From positions 13,860,746 through 13,924,745 of the forward strand of contig NC_068938.1 of the NCBI RefSeq assembly GCF_016801865.2: a stretch of 64,000 nt of DNA, read 5' to 3'. Source of the stretch: Culex pipiens pallens. Its lineage: Eukaryota; Arthropoda; Insecta; Diptera; Culicidae. The translations under genes and the position numbers were made by a program. This document shows positions 54,633-64,000 of this stretch, piece after piece. The stretch's first letter is position 1. Each line of letters opens with the position of its first letter. Under the pieces are notes generated by a model that was not told the DNA's origin, ran no database searches, and saw nothing but the letters and a program-made list of their open reading frames with translations.

Positions 54633-57177
54633 TGCCTTCCTCACTGAGGTAAGGCTATAATCCTGCTCTAAAAACGAACTTTTTATTAAAAGCTCGAAGA
54701 CCCACCTTCATGTACACATATCGACTCAGAATCGAAAACTGAACAAATGTCTGTGTGTGTATGTGTGTGTGTGTGTGTATGTGTGTGTGTGTGTATGTAT
54801 GTATGTGTTCAAAAATCTTGCCAAGTTTTCTCAGCACTGGCTGAACCGATTTTGATCAAACCAGTTGCATTCGACTTGGTTTAGGGTCCCATACATCGCT
54901 ATTGAATTGTTTGAAGTTTCGATAAGTAGTTCAAAAGTTATGTATAAAAATGTGTTTTCACATATATCCGGATCTCAATTATATGCATGTAATCGATGTC
55001 CGGATCCATCATCCGACCCATCGTTGGTTAGGTAATCGAGAGACCTTTCCAACGAGTCCACAACATCGAAGATCTGGCAACCCTGTCTCGAGTTATTACC
55101 ACTTAAGTGATATTTATGTACTTTTTTTGAAGCCGGATCTCACTTAAATGCATGTAAACGATGTCCGGATCCATCATCCGACCCATCATTGGTTAGGTAA
55201 TCGAGAGACCTTTCCAACGAGTCCACATAATTGAAGATCTGGCAACCCTGCCTCGAGTTATGACCACTTAAGTGATATTTATGCACTTTTTTGAAGCCGG
55301 ATCTCACTTTAATGCATGTAAACGATTGTCGGATCCATCATCCGACCCATCGTTGGTTAGGTCATCAAGAGACCTTTCCAACAAGTCCACATAATTGAAA
55401 ATCTGGCTACCCTGTCTCGAGTTATGACCACTTAAGTGATATTTATGTACTTTTTTGAAGCCGGATCTCACTTAAATGTATGTAAACGATGTCCCGAACC
55501 ATCATCCGACCCATCGTTGGTTAGGTTATCAAGAGACCTTTCCAATGAGTCCACAACATCGAAGATCTGGCAACCCTGTCTCGAGTTATGACCACTTAAG
55601 TGATATTTATGTACTTTTTTGAAGCCGGATCTCACTTAAATGTATGTAAACGATGTCCCGAACCATCATCCGACCCATCGTTGGTTAGGTAATCAAGAGA
55701 CCTTTCCAACAAGTCCACAACATCGAAGATCTGGCAACCCTGTCTCGAGTTATGACCACTTAAGTGATATTTATGTACTTTTTTGAAGCCGGATCTCACT
55801 TAAATGCATGTAAACGATGTCCGGATCCATCATCCGACCCATCATTGGTTAGATAATCGAGAGACCTTTCCAACGAGTCCACAACATCGAAGATCTGGCA
55901 ACCCTGTCTCGAGTTATTACCACTTAAGTGATATTTATGTACTTTTTTTGAAGCCGGATCTCACTTAAATGCATGCAAACGATGTCCGAATCCATCATCC
56001 GACCCATCATTGGTTAGGTAATCGAGAGACCTTTCCAACGAGTCCACATAATTGAAGATCTGGCAACCCTGCCTCGAGTTATGACCACTTAAGTGATATT
56101 TATGCACTTTTTTGAAGCCGGATCTCACTTTAATGCATGTAAACGATTGTCGGATCCATCATCCGACCCATCGTTGGTTAGGTCATCAAGAGACCTTTCC
56201 AACAAGTCCACATAATTGAAAATCTGGCTACCCTGTCTCGAGTTATGACCACTTAAGTGATATTTATGCACTTTTTTGAAGCCGGATCTCACTTAAATGC
56301 ATGCAAACGATGTCCGAATCCATCATCCGACCCATCATTGGTTAGGTAATCGAGAGACCTTTCCAACGAGTCCACATAATTGAAGATCTGGCAACCCTGC
56401 CTCGAGTTATGACCACTTAAGTGATATTTATGCACTTTTTTGAAGCCGGATCTCACTTTAATGCATGTAAACGATTGTCGGATCCATCATCCGACCCATC
56501 GTTGGTTAGGTCATCAAGAGACCTTTCCAACAAGTCCACATAATTGAAAATCTGGCTACCCTGTCTCGAGTTATGACCACTTAAGTGATATTTATGCACT
56601 TTTTTGAAGCCGGATCTCACTTTAATGCATGTAAACGATTGTCGGATCCATCATCCGACCCATCGTTGGTTAGGTCATCAAGAGACCTTTCCAACAAGTC
56701 CACATAATTGAAAATCTGGCAACCCTGTCTCAGGTTATGATCACTTAAGTGATATTTATGTACTTTTTTGAAGCCGGATCTCACTTAAATGCATTAAACG
56801 ATGTCCGGATCCATCATCTGACCCATCATTGGTTAGGTAATCGAGAGACCTTTCCAACGAGTCCACAACATTGAAGATCTGGCAACCCTGCCTCGAGTTA
56901 TGACCACTTAAGTGAAATTTATGTACTTTTTTGAAGCCGAATCTCACTTAAATGTATGTAAACGATGTCCGGAACCATCATCCGACCCATCATTGGTTAG
57001 GTAATCAAAAGACCTTTCCAACGAGTCCTCATAATTGAAAATCTGGCAACCCTGTCTCGAGTTATGACAGATTAAGTTATATCTGTGTACTTATTTTTCT
57101 GGACATAAAAAAGAATAGCTGAAATATGTGTCCGAACCACTCATATTACTCATTGTTGGTAAAAAGTGAGGAAGGCA
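54633..57177. mobile_element. 2.5-kb TIR element carrying a satellite array
   Basis: The 13-bp ends TGCCTTCCTCACT (54633-54645) and AGTGAGGAAGGCA (57165-57177) are exact inverted repeats. Inside are a TG microsatellite (54753-54807) and a long tandem array. No transposase is visible, so it is non-autonomous. Confidence 0.75.
54967..57100 (+). repeat. Tandem array of about thirteen 164-bp units
   Basis: The landmark GCCGGATCTCACTT occurs at 55132, 55296, 55460, 55624, 55788, 55953, 56117, 56281, 56445, 56609 and 56773, with variants at 54967 and 56936: a period of 163-165 bp. Each unit carries CATCATCCGACCCATC, GAGACCTTTCCAAC and CGAGTTATGACCACTTAAGTG. Sub-types alternate (ATGTCCGAATCC with ATTGTCGGATCC), showing dimer-level duplication of 328 bp. 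Confidence 0.96.
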
Positions 57178-57740
57178 TCAACCACATAGGTGGATTAAGT
57201 TGGTTTTTTTTTTATTTGGTTGGTCCAACTCAGTTTTTTGCTTTCTCCCACAAGGAAATTTTCAATGCGAAAAACACTTGTGCCGAGGAATGTTCCCAGC
57301 CAGTGTGTTTATAAAGTGTTATTTTATTTTAAATTTTATTACGAGATTTTCCCTCCCAACGCAATCGCTCATGAGAAGTTTCTGCCGGGGGAAAAAAACT
57401 GGGAGGAACGAGTCCTCTTACGTTCAGTTCCGAGAGAAAAGGGATCCCTTTTCCACATGTTTGGAAAAACAAGGCAAAAAAGCAAATAAATTACACATAA
57501 ACGTCCTTTACGCTGGCAGCAGCATCGGACAGGATGGCAACAGCAACAGCAACAAAAAAAGTGGGTGGGAAACTCCCCCTCTTGGCCAATGAGCCGCCGT
57601 TGGTGCTTGGTTGAGAAGATTTGCGCAAATAATGCTATTATATTATACAAATGAGCGCCGGAGAATGTGTTTGCCAGTTCTTTTTTTCTATTTTATTTTT
57701 ATATGCTCTTTGCTGTTTTTAAGCTCTTTTGGCGGTTCTT
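57178..57740. other. Unique island, no gene assigned
   Basis: GC-richer sequence at 57190-57660 with a CAACAGCAACAGCAAC run near 57537-57552. Overlapping ORFs of up to 130 codons lie in competing frames without a recognisable domain. Confidence 0.35.
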
Positions 57741-59245
57741 TTCAAACGATGCACTATGGTACATTGGGTGGCCAAGTTTCAAAAAAGTGACCTTCTCCAA
57801 ATATTTTTTGGTATTTTTTTCTCGAAAGTAAACATTCTAACTAAGAAAAATCCAAATTTTCAAAGCTCTAAGTTTGTTCATTTCGGAGATACGCAAGCTG
57901 AATGTCAAAAAATGGAGTAAAAATCTAACGTTTTTCGTAAAAAAGGCTGATTGTTTAATTTTAACATAGCTCAGCCATTTTAAATATTTTATTAGGACAA
58001 TTATACATCGTTGGAAAGGTAATGAGATAAGCTTTGAAACAATTAATATATAAAATGTTGTTTCCAAACCAAAAACTGAAGTTTTCATCGAATAACTGGA
58101 GTATTTTTTTGACAAAACTTATTTTTTTGTGTTTGTTAATCGAGTACTTTTTTTGCTAACCGATGCTAAACATGAAACTAAGATCACTTGAAAGATTGGA
58201 TCATAATCTAACATTGCTGAAATTTCCAGCCTGCGATTTTTTGCGTTTTCGGAGATATGCCATTTTGAACATTTACGTTTTATCAAAATTTGCTGCAATC
58301 TACATATGCGCACGTTTATTTCACTTGCTTTGCTACCTACTTCGTGGGCATCGTCGCTTCAAAATCAATACCTGGTTTCAAGAAGTTCGAAATGACTTGA
58401 TTGGAATTTTCTGTTGCCTACATTTAAAATTGAGTACCTTAGTCAAAATAAGGTATTCGTACCGAAGTTTCTCAAGCGAAACTGGAGAATCTCAGTTTGA
58501 TACCGAAAAAAGTATTCAGCAAAATATTGACTTAGCATAATGAATTTCTGCGATCAATCCATGAAACTGATCCACATTTAAGTTCTATGTTGGTTAGTAC
58601 AAAATATCATAAAAAGTACCTTTAACATATCCTGAAGCTGTCAGAAACTCTATAATCAAATGAATTTTCATGAACAAGAACATTAGGATTAGTAAGAATA
58701 TGGATTGTATTTTATCGTTTACTTCATAATTAATATATTGAATGAAATCAATTTTTCTGTTATTTGATTTAACAATTAAAATTTTCGAAATTTATGCCCG
58801 TAAGGTTGGGGGGGGTCTCAAGTTATATGGCATGGACCCACAAAAAGAAACACACAGCAGTAAATAATAAATATTTGACTTAAAATTAATTTATTAAGCT
58901 TAATAAAATTTTGTTGGTGGGAGGAGGGGAGGGGGGGGGGGTTAAAGAAAGAGGAGGGAGGGGTTGTGTCCTTAGAGTAGGGGTGTATTAGCTTATCCAT
59001 AATTTAATAATATAAACTTGCAATACAATATATACGCAGTTCTGTTGCACTTGCAAATGTATGAAAAGACTATTTATTATAAACAATCAACTATTGAAAA
59101 ACATGAAAAGTCATAAAAATCGACGTATATCATTTCAATACCATACAATTACCCAAAATTGTATGAAAAAACATTTAAAAAGCAAAAAAATAATTTGGCC
59201 GCCTGTTTGTATGGAGATGGCCCATAGTGCGATGGTGGTCATTCC
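57741..59245. mobile_element. TGCACTATGG-ended element, copy 2 (longer)
   Basis: The left end GATGCACTATGG (57747) and right-end block GGCCGCCTGTTTGTATGGAG (about 59197-59216) match the two ends of 34574-35205 in reverse orientation, as do the blocks CATCGTTGGAAAGGTAATGAG and a G-run (about 58930-58941). It is more than twice as long, with extra sequence at about 58110-58900 that includes an unrecognised 125-codon ORF (58163-58540). Confidence 0.65.
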
Positions 59246-61425
59246 AGAGCAAGAGTAAAAACACAAAAATCAAGTGAATTTCAAAAGGAATTTTATCAAA
59301 GAAAAAAAACACACTCGCGTGCCCGGGTCATTCCAAGGGTAGACTCATGCACACACACACATTTTATTTTATTTCTAAATGGTTGTTTTTTTTATTCTGC
59401 GTATTTTCAACAACTCCAATCGACCAGGACGCATATTTATTTCACTTTTACTGGTGTGTGCAAATTTGTTTTCATTGGAATTCAGTGGAATTTGTTGACC
59501 GAAATGTGTACCAAGCTTAATAAATTTAGGAAGGAATGCATTCTTACTTGGTTTTGTTTCAAAGTTTATAATTATGGGTGCACAGCAATCAAGGAAGTTG
59601 TTGTCTTTTCATTACAAATTTGTCAAACCCAATCCTGCAAATGTGTGATTGTAAAAATAGTCAAACTTTAATGTAAATAATTTTGTAGACAGTACATTAA
59701 TGCCGCTCAAATCAAGTCCGTCCCATATATGATTTCTTCAGTTTTGAGTTAATGGTGCAGTTTGGTTCAAAATCGTGTGTTCTTTCTGAAAAGCTTATAA
59801 CATCCAGTACTTTGCTCTAGAAATCAGGAAGAAATCCTGTTTTTTCGTGAAAACTTAACACGCAGCCTTATGGGCGGGACAAATTTGCCTTGGGATCTTC
59901 TCTTTTTTACTCTTTTTAAGTTTTTTTTCTGATGAGAGCGCCAGATTAAAAGAATTAAAGGGTTGAAGGTACTAAAATGTGTGCAACCCAAACCTTGGTG
60001 CAAAAAGCGCTGGTTGATGTGCACCGATAAGCAACAAAAAAACGCAAACAAAAATAAGGAAGTGCTCGTGGTGCTCCAAGGATAAAGACAGTGATAAAAC
60101 ACAACTAAATTAGATTTTCTAAATAAGTTTAATTTGATCCCTATTTCTCCCAATATCCAATAGCATTTTAACTTGCTATTTGAAACAAAAAAAAACAGCA
60201 TAGATCATTTTTTCATACATTTGCATTTATCTATCGAGATTATGGAAAAATGTATAACATATGAATTAAATATGAAAAAGTTTAGTCAAAACCATTAATT
60301 AAAAATTACTCGTTATCTCTACATTAGCAACAGTAGCAATATAAACTTCAAAGCTATTGCCAGAACTAATGCCACTCACAGTACGATTTTGTAGCCCATA
60401 TCAAATTAAACCCCTGCTGGATGACTAATTTGGTACAAATATTGTGTTTATGCTAACTGATAAACTTCAAACTGAAAAAAATGTGAGTCAAGTCGTACTT
60501 TGGAATCGCTCGTGTTAAAATGTAATAAACATAATACGTAACAACTTGCTTGTTTTGACCACAGTTTGGAAAAACAGATAAATACTACTGTTTTTACTAA
60601 ATGAGAAAAAAGCCTATTTTTCAGCATTTTATTATTACCATGGCCCAGCGAGATATTGTTTCGTTTCCCATATTCAAAAAACGTTTAAACCCAAGTGCAG
60701 GATATAAAACAAATCAAGATTGATTATGGTTCTAACCTAGTGAACATTTTTTTTAATTTACCGACTACCCTTTTCAGGCTATACATTAAAAAAAGAAATT
60801 TATTATTAAATGGCAATGTCCAATAATTATGAATCACATAATAGTAGTTTATGCAACAAGTTGCAAAAAGAGGATATTTTCAGCACGAGTCGTACATTTA
60901 TACAACGAGCTTCACCGATTTGAATAAATACGAAGAGTGCTGAAAAAATCAAGTTTTGCAACGTGATCCATACAACATTTTTTGCAATTCCGAAAAACAT
61001 CCATTGAGTGAAATTTTAAGTCAAATTTTCATATATTTTGTCAATAAATCGTTTAAATCAAAAAAAATGTTCAAAAGTGTTACTTTTCGAAACAAGTGCT
61101 GAAAAGTAGAACTTGTCAGCATTTATCTTGAAAAGTGTTGCTATTCGATTTTGTTATTTTTGGTACAAAAAAGTAGGCTATTTCGTCGTTCAAGAATGAC
61201 AGGAAAAGTAAGAAGTTTCACGACGGAATTGCAAAAATCAATTTTCAGATACTAAGAACGTAAACCAAGGTTGTCGAACCTTTGAAATTATAAGCTCGTT
61301 TGAAAAGTCATTCTAAAGTCATTCAATTACGCTGACCTACAAAAAATGACAAAAATGCATGACTGTGCAGGCTCAACTCGTGTAGAAACATGAACTTTGT
61401 GGTCCCTAGAAATATGAGCACAAGT
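59246..61425. other. No convincing gene
   Basis: AT-rich DNA. The stretch 60120-60230 shares phrases (CCAATAGCATTTTAAC, TTTTTCATACA) with 62395-62490, so both are repeat remnants. ORFs at 59456-59671 and complement 59824-60201 have no signal peptide or splice context. Confidence 0.4.
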
Positions 61426-62210
61426 GCGTCCATCACGGAAATTCCCGGTTTTTTTTTCCAAAACCGGGAATTCCCGAATCCCGAGAGTTTTTATGTATTG
61501 TCCCGAGAATTCCCAAAATAAAAAAAAACAAATTTTGGTCTGGAAGTTCAGATTTGGTTAAGGAAATTGATGTGCAGTTGAATTTTTCAGATTTTTTTTA
61601 ATTTGTATTCGGCATATATTAGCATTAATTGGACTTGTTTGAGAAAATTGTTAAAATTTCAGTTTACATATTCGGAAAATGAGTAGCGCTTAAAATGTTT
61701 TCTATTTAATATTATTTATTTTTCAATAGACTTGGTTTTATGTTAAAGCCAAATGTTTTGATTTTTTGATTGATTTCGGTAAAAACAGGAACGGAACAAA
61801 ACAATCAGTACACCGATTTACAAACTGAATGCTCTAAAATTTCCCGTATACCTATTCAGTCTGCAGTCCCGATTTTCCCCAGTTGGCGTGAAATTCATGA
61901 AATTCTAAACATATCAAAAACTTTACATTGGCTGTTTTTGGATTCTTGTTTTTCACCGAAGAATGTTTATGCTTTTGCAGTCATGTCATATAAAAAAATA
62001 AACAAAATAAATATTTTTATGAGAAACTTATTTAATTTGAATCACATTGGATAAAAATTTTAAGCAACCTGAATTTGCTCTCTTTGTTTAAATTGAAGTG
62101 AAGATTACTGATTTTAAGCTTGAAAAACATAACAAATATAACAAAAACATATATTTTATGACTTTTTCAAAAAAAATCCCGGGATTTCGGGATTTCCCGG
62201 TTTAAAAAAA
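61426..62210. mobile_element. CCCGGGA-type element, uninterrupted copy
   Basis: Bounded by GCGTCCATCACGGAAATTCCC and GGGATTTCGGGATTTCCCGG. It is the relative of the nested copy at 23849-26445. Non-coding; a 94-codon ORF (61770-62054) has no recognisable features. Confidence 0.6.
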
Positions 62211-63249
62211 TATATTTCCACTTTGATTTTATCAAAAATATTTAGACTGGGCCGAATGATCGTATGGAGGATCAGGGCGGTTCGTTGCTCTTGCATATAA
62301 CCAAAAATGGAATGCAAGATGTGGATACAGCAAACAGCGCTACTTCCCCATACAAACTTTGGAGAAAAAGAACAATAGTGATCCATTAATCCATATTTTT
62401 CCCCAATGTCCAAATAGCATTTTAGCTTCTTTTGCTATTTCAAACAAAACATGGCAGCATTGACCAATTTTTCATACAAAAAGACAAAAGTGTTCAATTT
62501 CGAACACATCAACCGGAACGTTGACACATTTTTTTTTCAATTTGAATATCACTAGAGATGTCGTTCAAATCCTTTTAAAAATATACATCATGAAGTAAGC
62601 AAAAACATACCTTTTCTTAACCAACCATTTGCTAATATTTTGTCCCTATGCCGATGCAAATAATTTTCATAGTTTTAGTCCCTTTTAGTCGAAAGGGGGG
62701 AGCAAAAAAATATAAATATTGAAATAACAAGTAATGGTTTCAAAATTTGCATGGAAAATGTGTTTCAAAAAGCATTTTACACTAATTCAGTTGTTTTGCA
62801 ATCATTAGTTTTCCAAAAATTTAAGATTTGACGAAAAAATATGAGAGCGAAAAAAACTTTTTTTTTTTTTGCGATTATAAACATCGAAAATTTTGAATAT
62901 TTCAAGAGATTTTCAAATCAACCCAATCTTGATTCTAAACACAGAGGAATGCATTTTTAATTGATTTCAGTTGATTGCACTTACATATCCATTGACATTT
63001 TGAAGTTTTTGGAAAACATATTTTTGATTTCTCGGGCCAATTTTGAAGGAGGGAGAGACAAATACTTTAAATCAAATTTGTACCAGCCTTATTTTTTTAC
63101 AAACTAAGCTGATTGTCCCAACTTGCACTATAAATGGTTAGCGATGCAAAAAACAGTGGAATACTGTTTGCTTTATAAATATTGGATAAGGAACATGCAA
63201 TATCATACATTTATTAAAAAAAATCAATTGAAATCTGTAATTCCGGAAG
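62211..63249. other. Repeat remnants, no gene
   Basis: AT-rich sequence. The stretch 62660-63080 carries CAGTTGTTTTGCAATCATTAG-type phrases of the family at 3.4-5.9 kb. No supported coding sequence until gene E. Confidence 0.45.
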
Positions 63250-63255
63250 TTTATT
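63250..63255 (-). terminator. Poly(A) signal of gene E
   Basis: AATAAA on the minus strand, 55 bp beyond the gene E stop codon. Confidence 0.65.
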
Positions 63256-63310
63256 TGTTTTTCTTAAATAGCAATACTATGCAGTGCAACTCACTCCACC
63301 TTTGCTTCGT

Positions 63311-63619
63311 TCAGTAACAGCTGCAGTATCCATCATTCTTCATGTTATTTCTTTGGTTCGGAAGAAACATCGAATCCAGAATTTTGACAATTTTGGGAAG
63401 TGGTATGATCCCCCGGCATCTTTCAGGGCGGCAGCGGGAAGGAGCTGTGTGTCCTTCCTTGTTTGGAAAAATAACAATTCCTGGATAATCTGTAGAAAAT
63501 ACGTATTTAAATTGATTATTGAAAAATAAATATTAATGTCTACCTCTTCTGCTGTAGTGATCTTGAGCTGAAACAACAGCCAGCAGGACAAACAACGACG
63601 CTACGACAAAGTGTTTCAT
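63311..63619 (-). CDS. Small secreted cysteine peptide E (two exons)
   Basis: Exon 1 is 63619-63544 (76 nt), the intron 63543-63490 (54 bp, GTAGAC...TCTACAG) and exon 2 63489-63311, giving 84 residues. The signal peptide covers residues 1-18 (core FVVASLFVLLAVV, ending VSA before QD). A dibasic SRR at 23-25 lies just at the splice junction and may be a processing site. The four cysteines are C45-x4-C50 (SRCRPERC) and C81-x-C83 near the C-terminus, so the C-x4-C and C-x-C pairs of A and B are kept but separated by 30 residues. The acidic NAVNL pro-segment is absent. Family membership rests on exon length, intron phase, signal peptide and the Cys pairs; it is a diverged branch. Its start is 322 bp from the start of F on the opposite strand. 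Function unknown. Confidence 0.82.
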
Positions 63620-63941
63620 TGTGCGTTAAGCAACAAGAGTCAACTAACTACAGGCATTGAATTGTTGCCTCAATTTATAGCTCTATGAAAACGTTTTTAC
63701 CATGTAAACTTATCTCGAAAATGCATTGCATAGCAATGCTGATCGTAATATAAAAAATAACCTTTGGATAACTTATTCCAATGAAATAATAGCTACCTTG
63801 CAAATTTGGAGCGTATAATTTTGTATTTTCCGTTCTGATGAATCAGAAATAAACATTAGTCAGTATTAATCATGCAGTATATAAAAGGAAAATAATACAT
63901 AATTTCCAACCACTCAATTGAAAGAAGCTAAATCATTTGAA
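63620..63941. promoter_or_regulatory. Shared divergent promoter region of genes E and F
   Basis: This 322-bp intergenic segment carries a minus-strand TATAAAT (63679-63673) for E and a plus-strand TATATAAAAG (63878-63887) for F. TTGACT on the minus strand (about 63642-63637) lies downstream of the E TATA, unlike in A-C. No TCAGT initiator sits at the 32-bp spacing for either gene, so start sites are uncertain. Confidence 0.6.
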
Positions 63942-64000
63942 ATGAAGATTACGACCGTTGCTGTTCTTATTCTATTCGCGTTCATTGCATGTGCTAACGC
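63942..64000 (+). CDS. Small secreted peptide F, 5' part of exon 1
   Basis: ATG at 63942 opens a frame that stays open to the window edge. It encodes about 20 residues that form a complete signal peptide (Met-Lys start, hydrophobic core of about 13, ending CANA). If the family rule holds, exon 1 should end 76 nt from the ATG at position 64017, just outside the window, with a GT donor after the first base of codon 26. TATATAAAAG lies 55-64 bp upstream. The product beyond the signal peptide cannot be seen. Confidence 0.7.
   Translation, partial: MKITTVAVLILFAFIACAN

Noticed and set aside
58163..58540. 125-codon ORF in the long TGCACTATGG element
   Set aside because: No transposase motif or other domain recognised, and it spans a repeat interior; left uncalled.
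59456..59671. 71-codon ORF with a C-x4-C-x-C motif near its end, like peptides A and B
   Set aside because: No signal peptide, no R-x-x-R plus A-x-P-C context and no usable 76-nt first exon upstream; probably chance.

Overview
The window looks like nuclear DNA of a dipteran, most likely a culicine (Culex-type) mosquito. It is AT-rich and gene-poor, full of tRNA-derived SINEs, terminal-inverted-repeat (TIR) elements, foldback MITEs and simple arrays. The few real genes have tiny introns (54-75 bp), TATA boxes and arthropod TCAGT-type initiators. The species call is inference. There are no prokaryotic operons, CRISPR arrays, rRNA genes or stand-alone tRNA genes.

The main content is a dispersed family of very small secreted-peptide genes: A (complement 27609-27920), B (31647-31924), C (35354-35618), a decayed copy (about 35987-36112), D (38140-38449), E (complement 63311-63619) and the 5' end of F (63942 to the window edge). 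Every complete member has a first coding exon of exactly 76 nt that encodes a signal peptide plus about five residues. A phase-1 intron of 54-75 bp follows, then a second exon. In A-D this exon encodes an acidic pro-segment, an Arg-x-Val-Ala/Thr-Arg-like processing site and a 19-30 residue mature peptide. The recurring core is (A/K/E)-P-C-x4-C-(x-C-x5/6-C). A, B and D share a TATA box exactly 32 bp upstream of a TCAG initiator. A and B also share a longer promoter block. I know no named family that fits. The architecture is that of immune-induced, antimicrobial or toxin-like peptide precursors, but that role is inference.

Layout. 0-7 kb: SINEs, foldbacks and two copies of one repeat, one split by a MITE. 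7-14 kb: mostly unique DNA with a weak 147-codon ORF, a GAGA/AGCTC-rich island and an 825-bp hairpin element. 14-20 kb: three TIR elements. 20-27.5 kb: unique islands, a 9-bp array and a nested transposon complex. 27.5-38.5 kb: the peptide-gene cluster, with a SINE, a 1.35-kb foldback and a 1.1-kb TIR element between A and B. 38.5-43.8 kb: foldbacks, a unique island and a 7-bp array. 43.9-47.4 kb: a 3.5-kb 9-bp satellite containing a 1342-bp duplication. 47-63 kb: more TIR elements, including one that carries about thirteen 164-bp satellite units. 63.3-64 kb: the divergent E/F gene pair.

Transposons separate and flank the paralogs. This suggests a gene family that duplicates and decays within a repeat-rich region, and the head-to-head E/F pair suggests it continues beyond the right edge.
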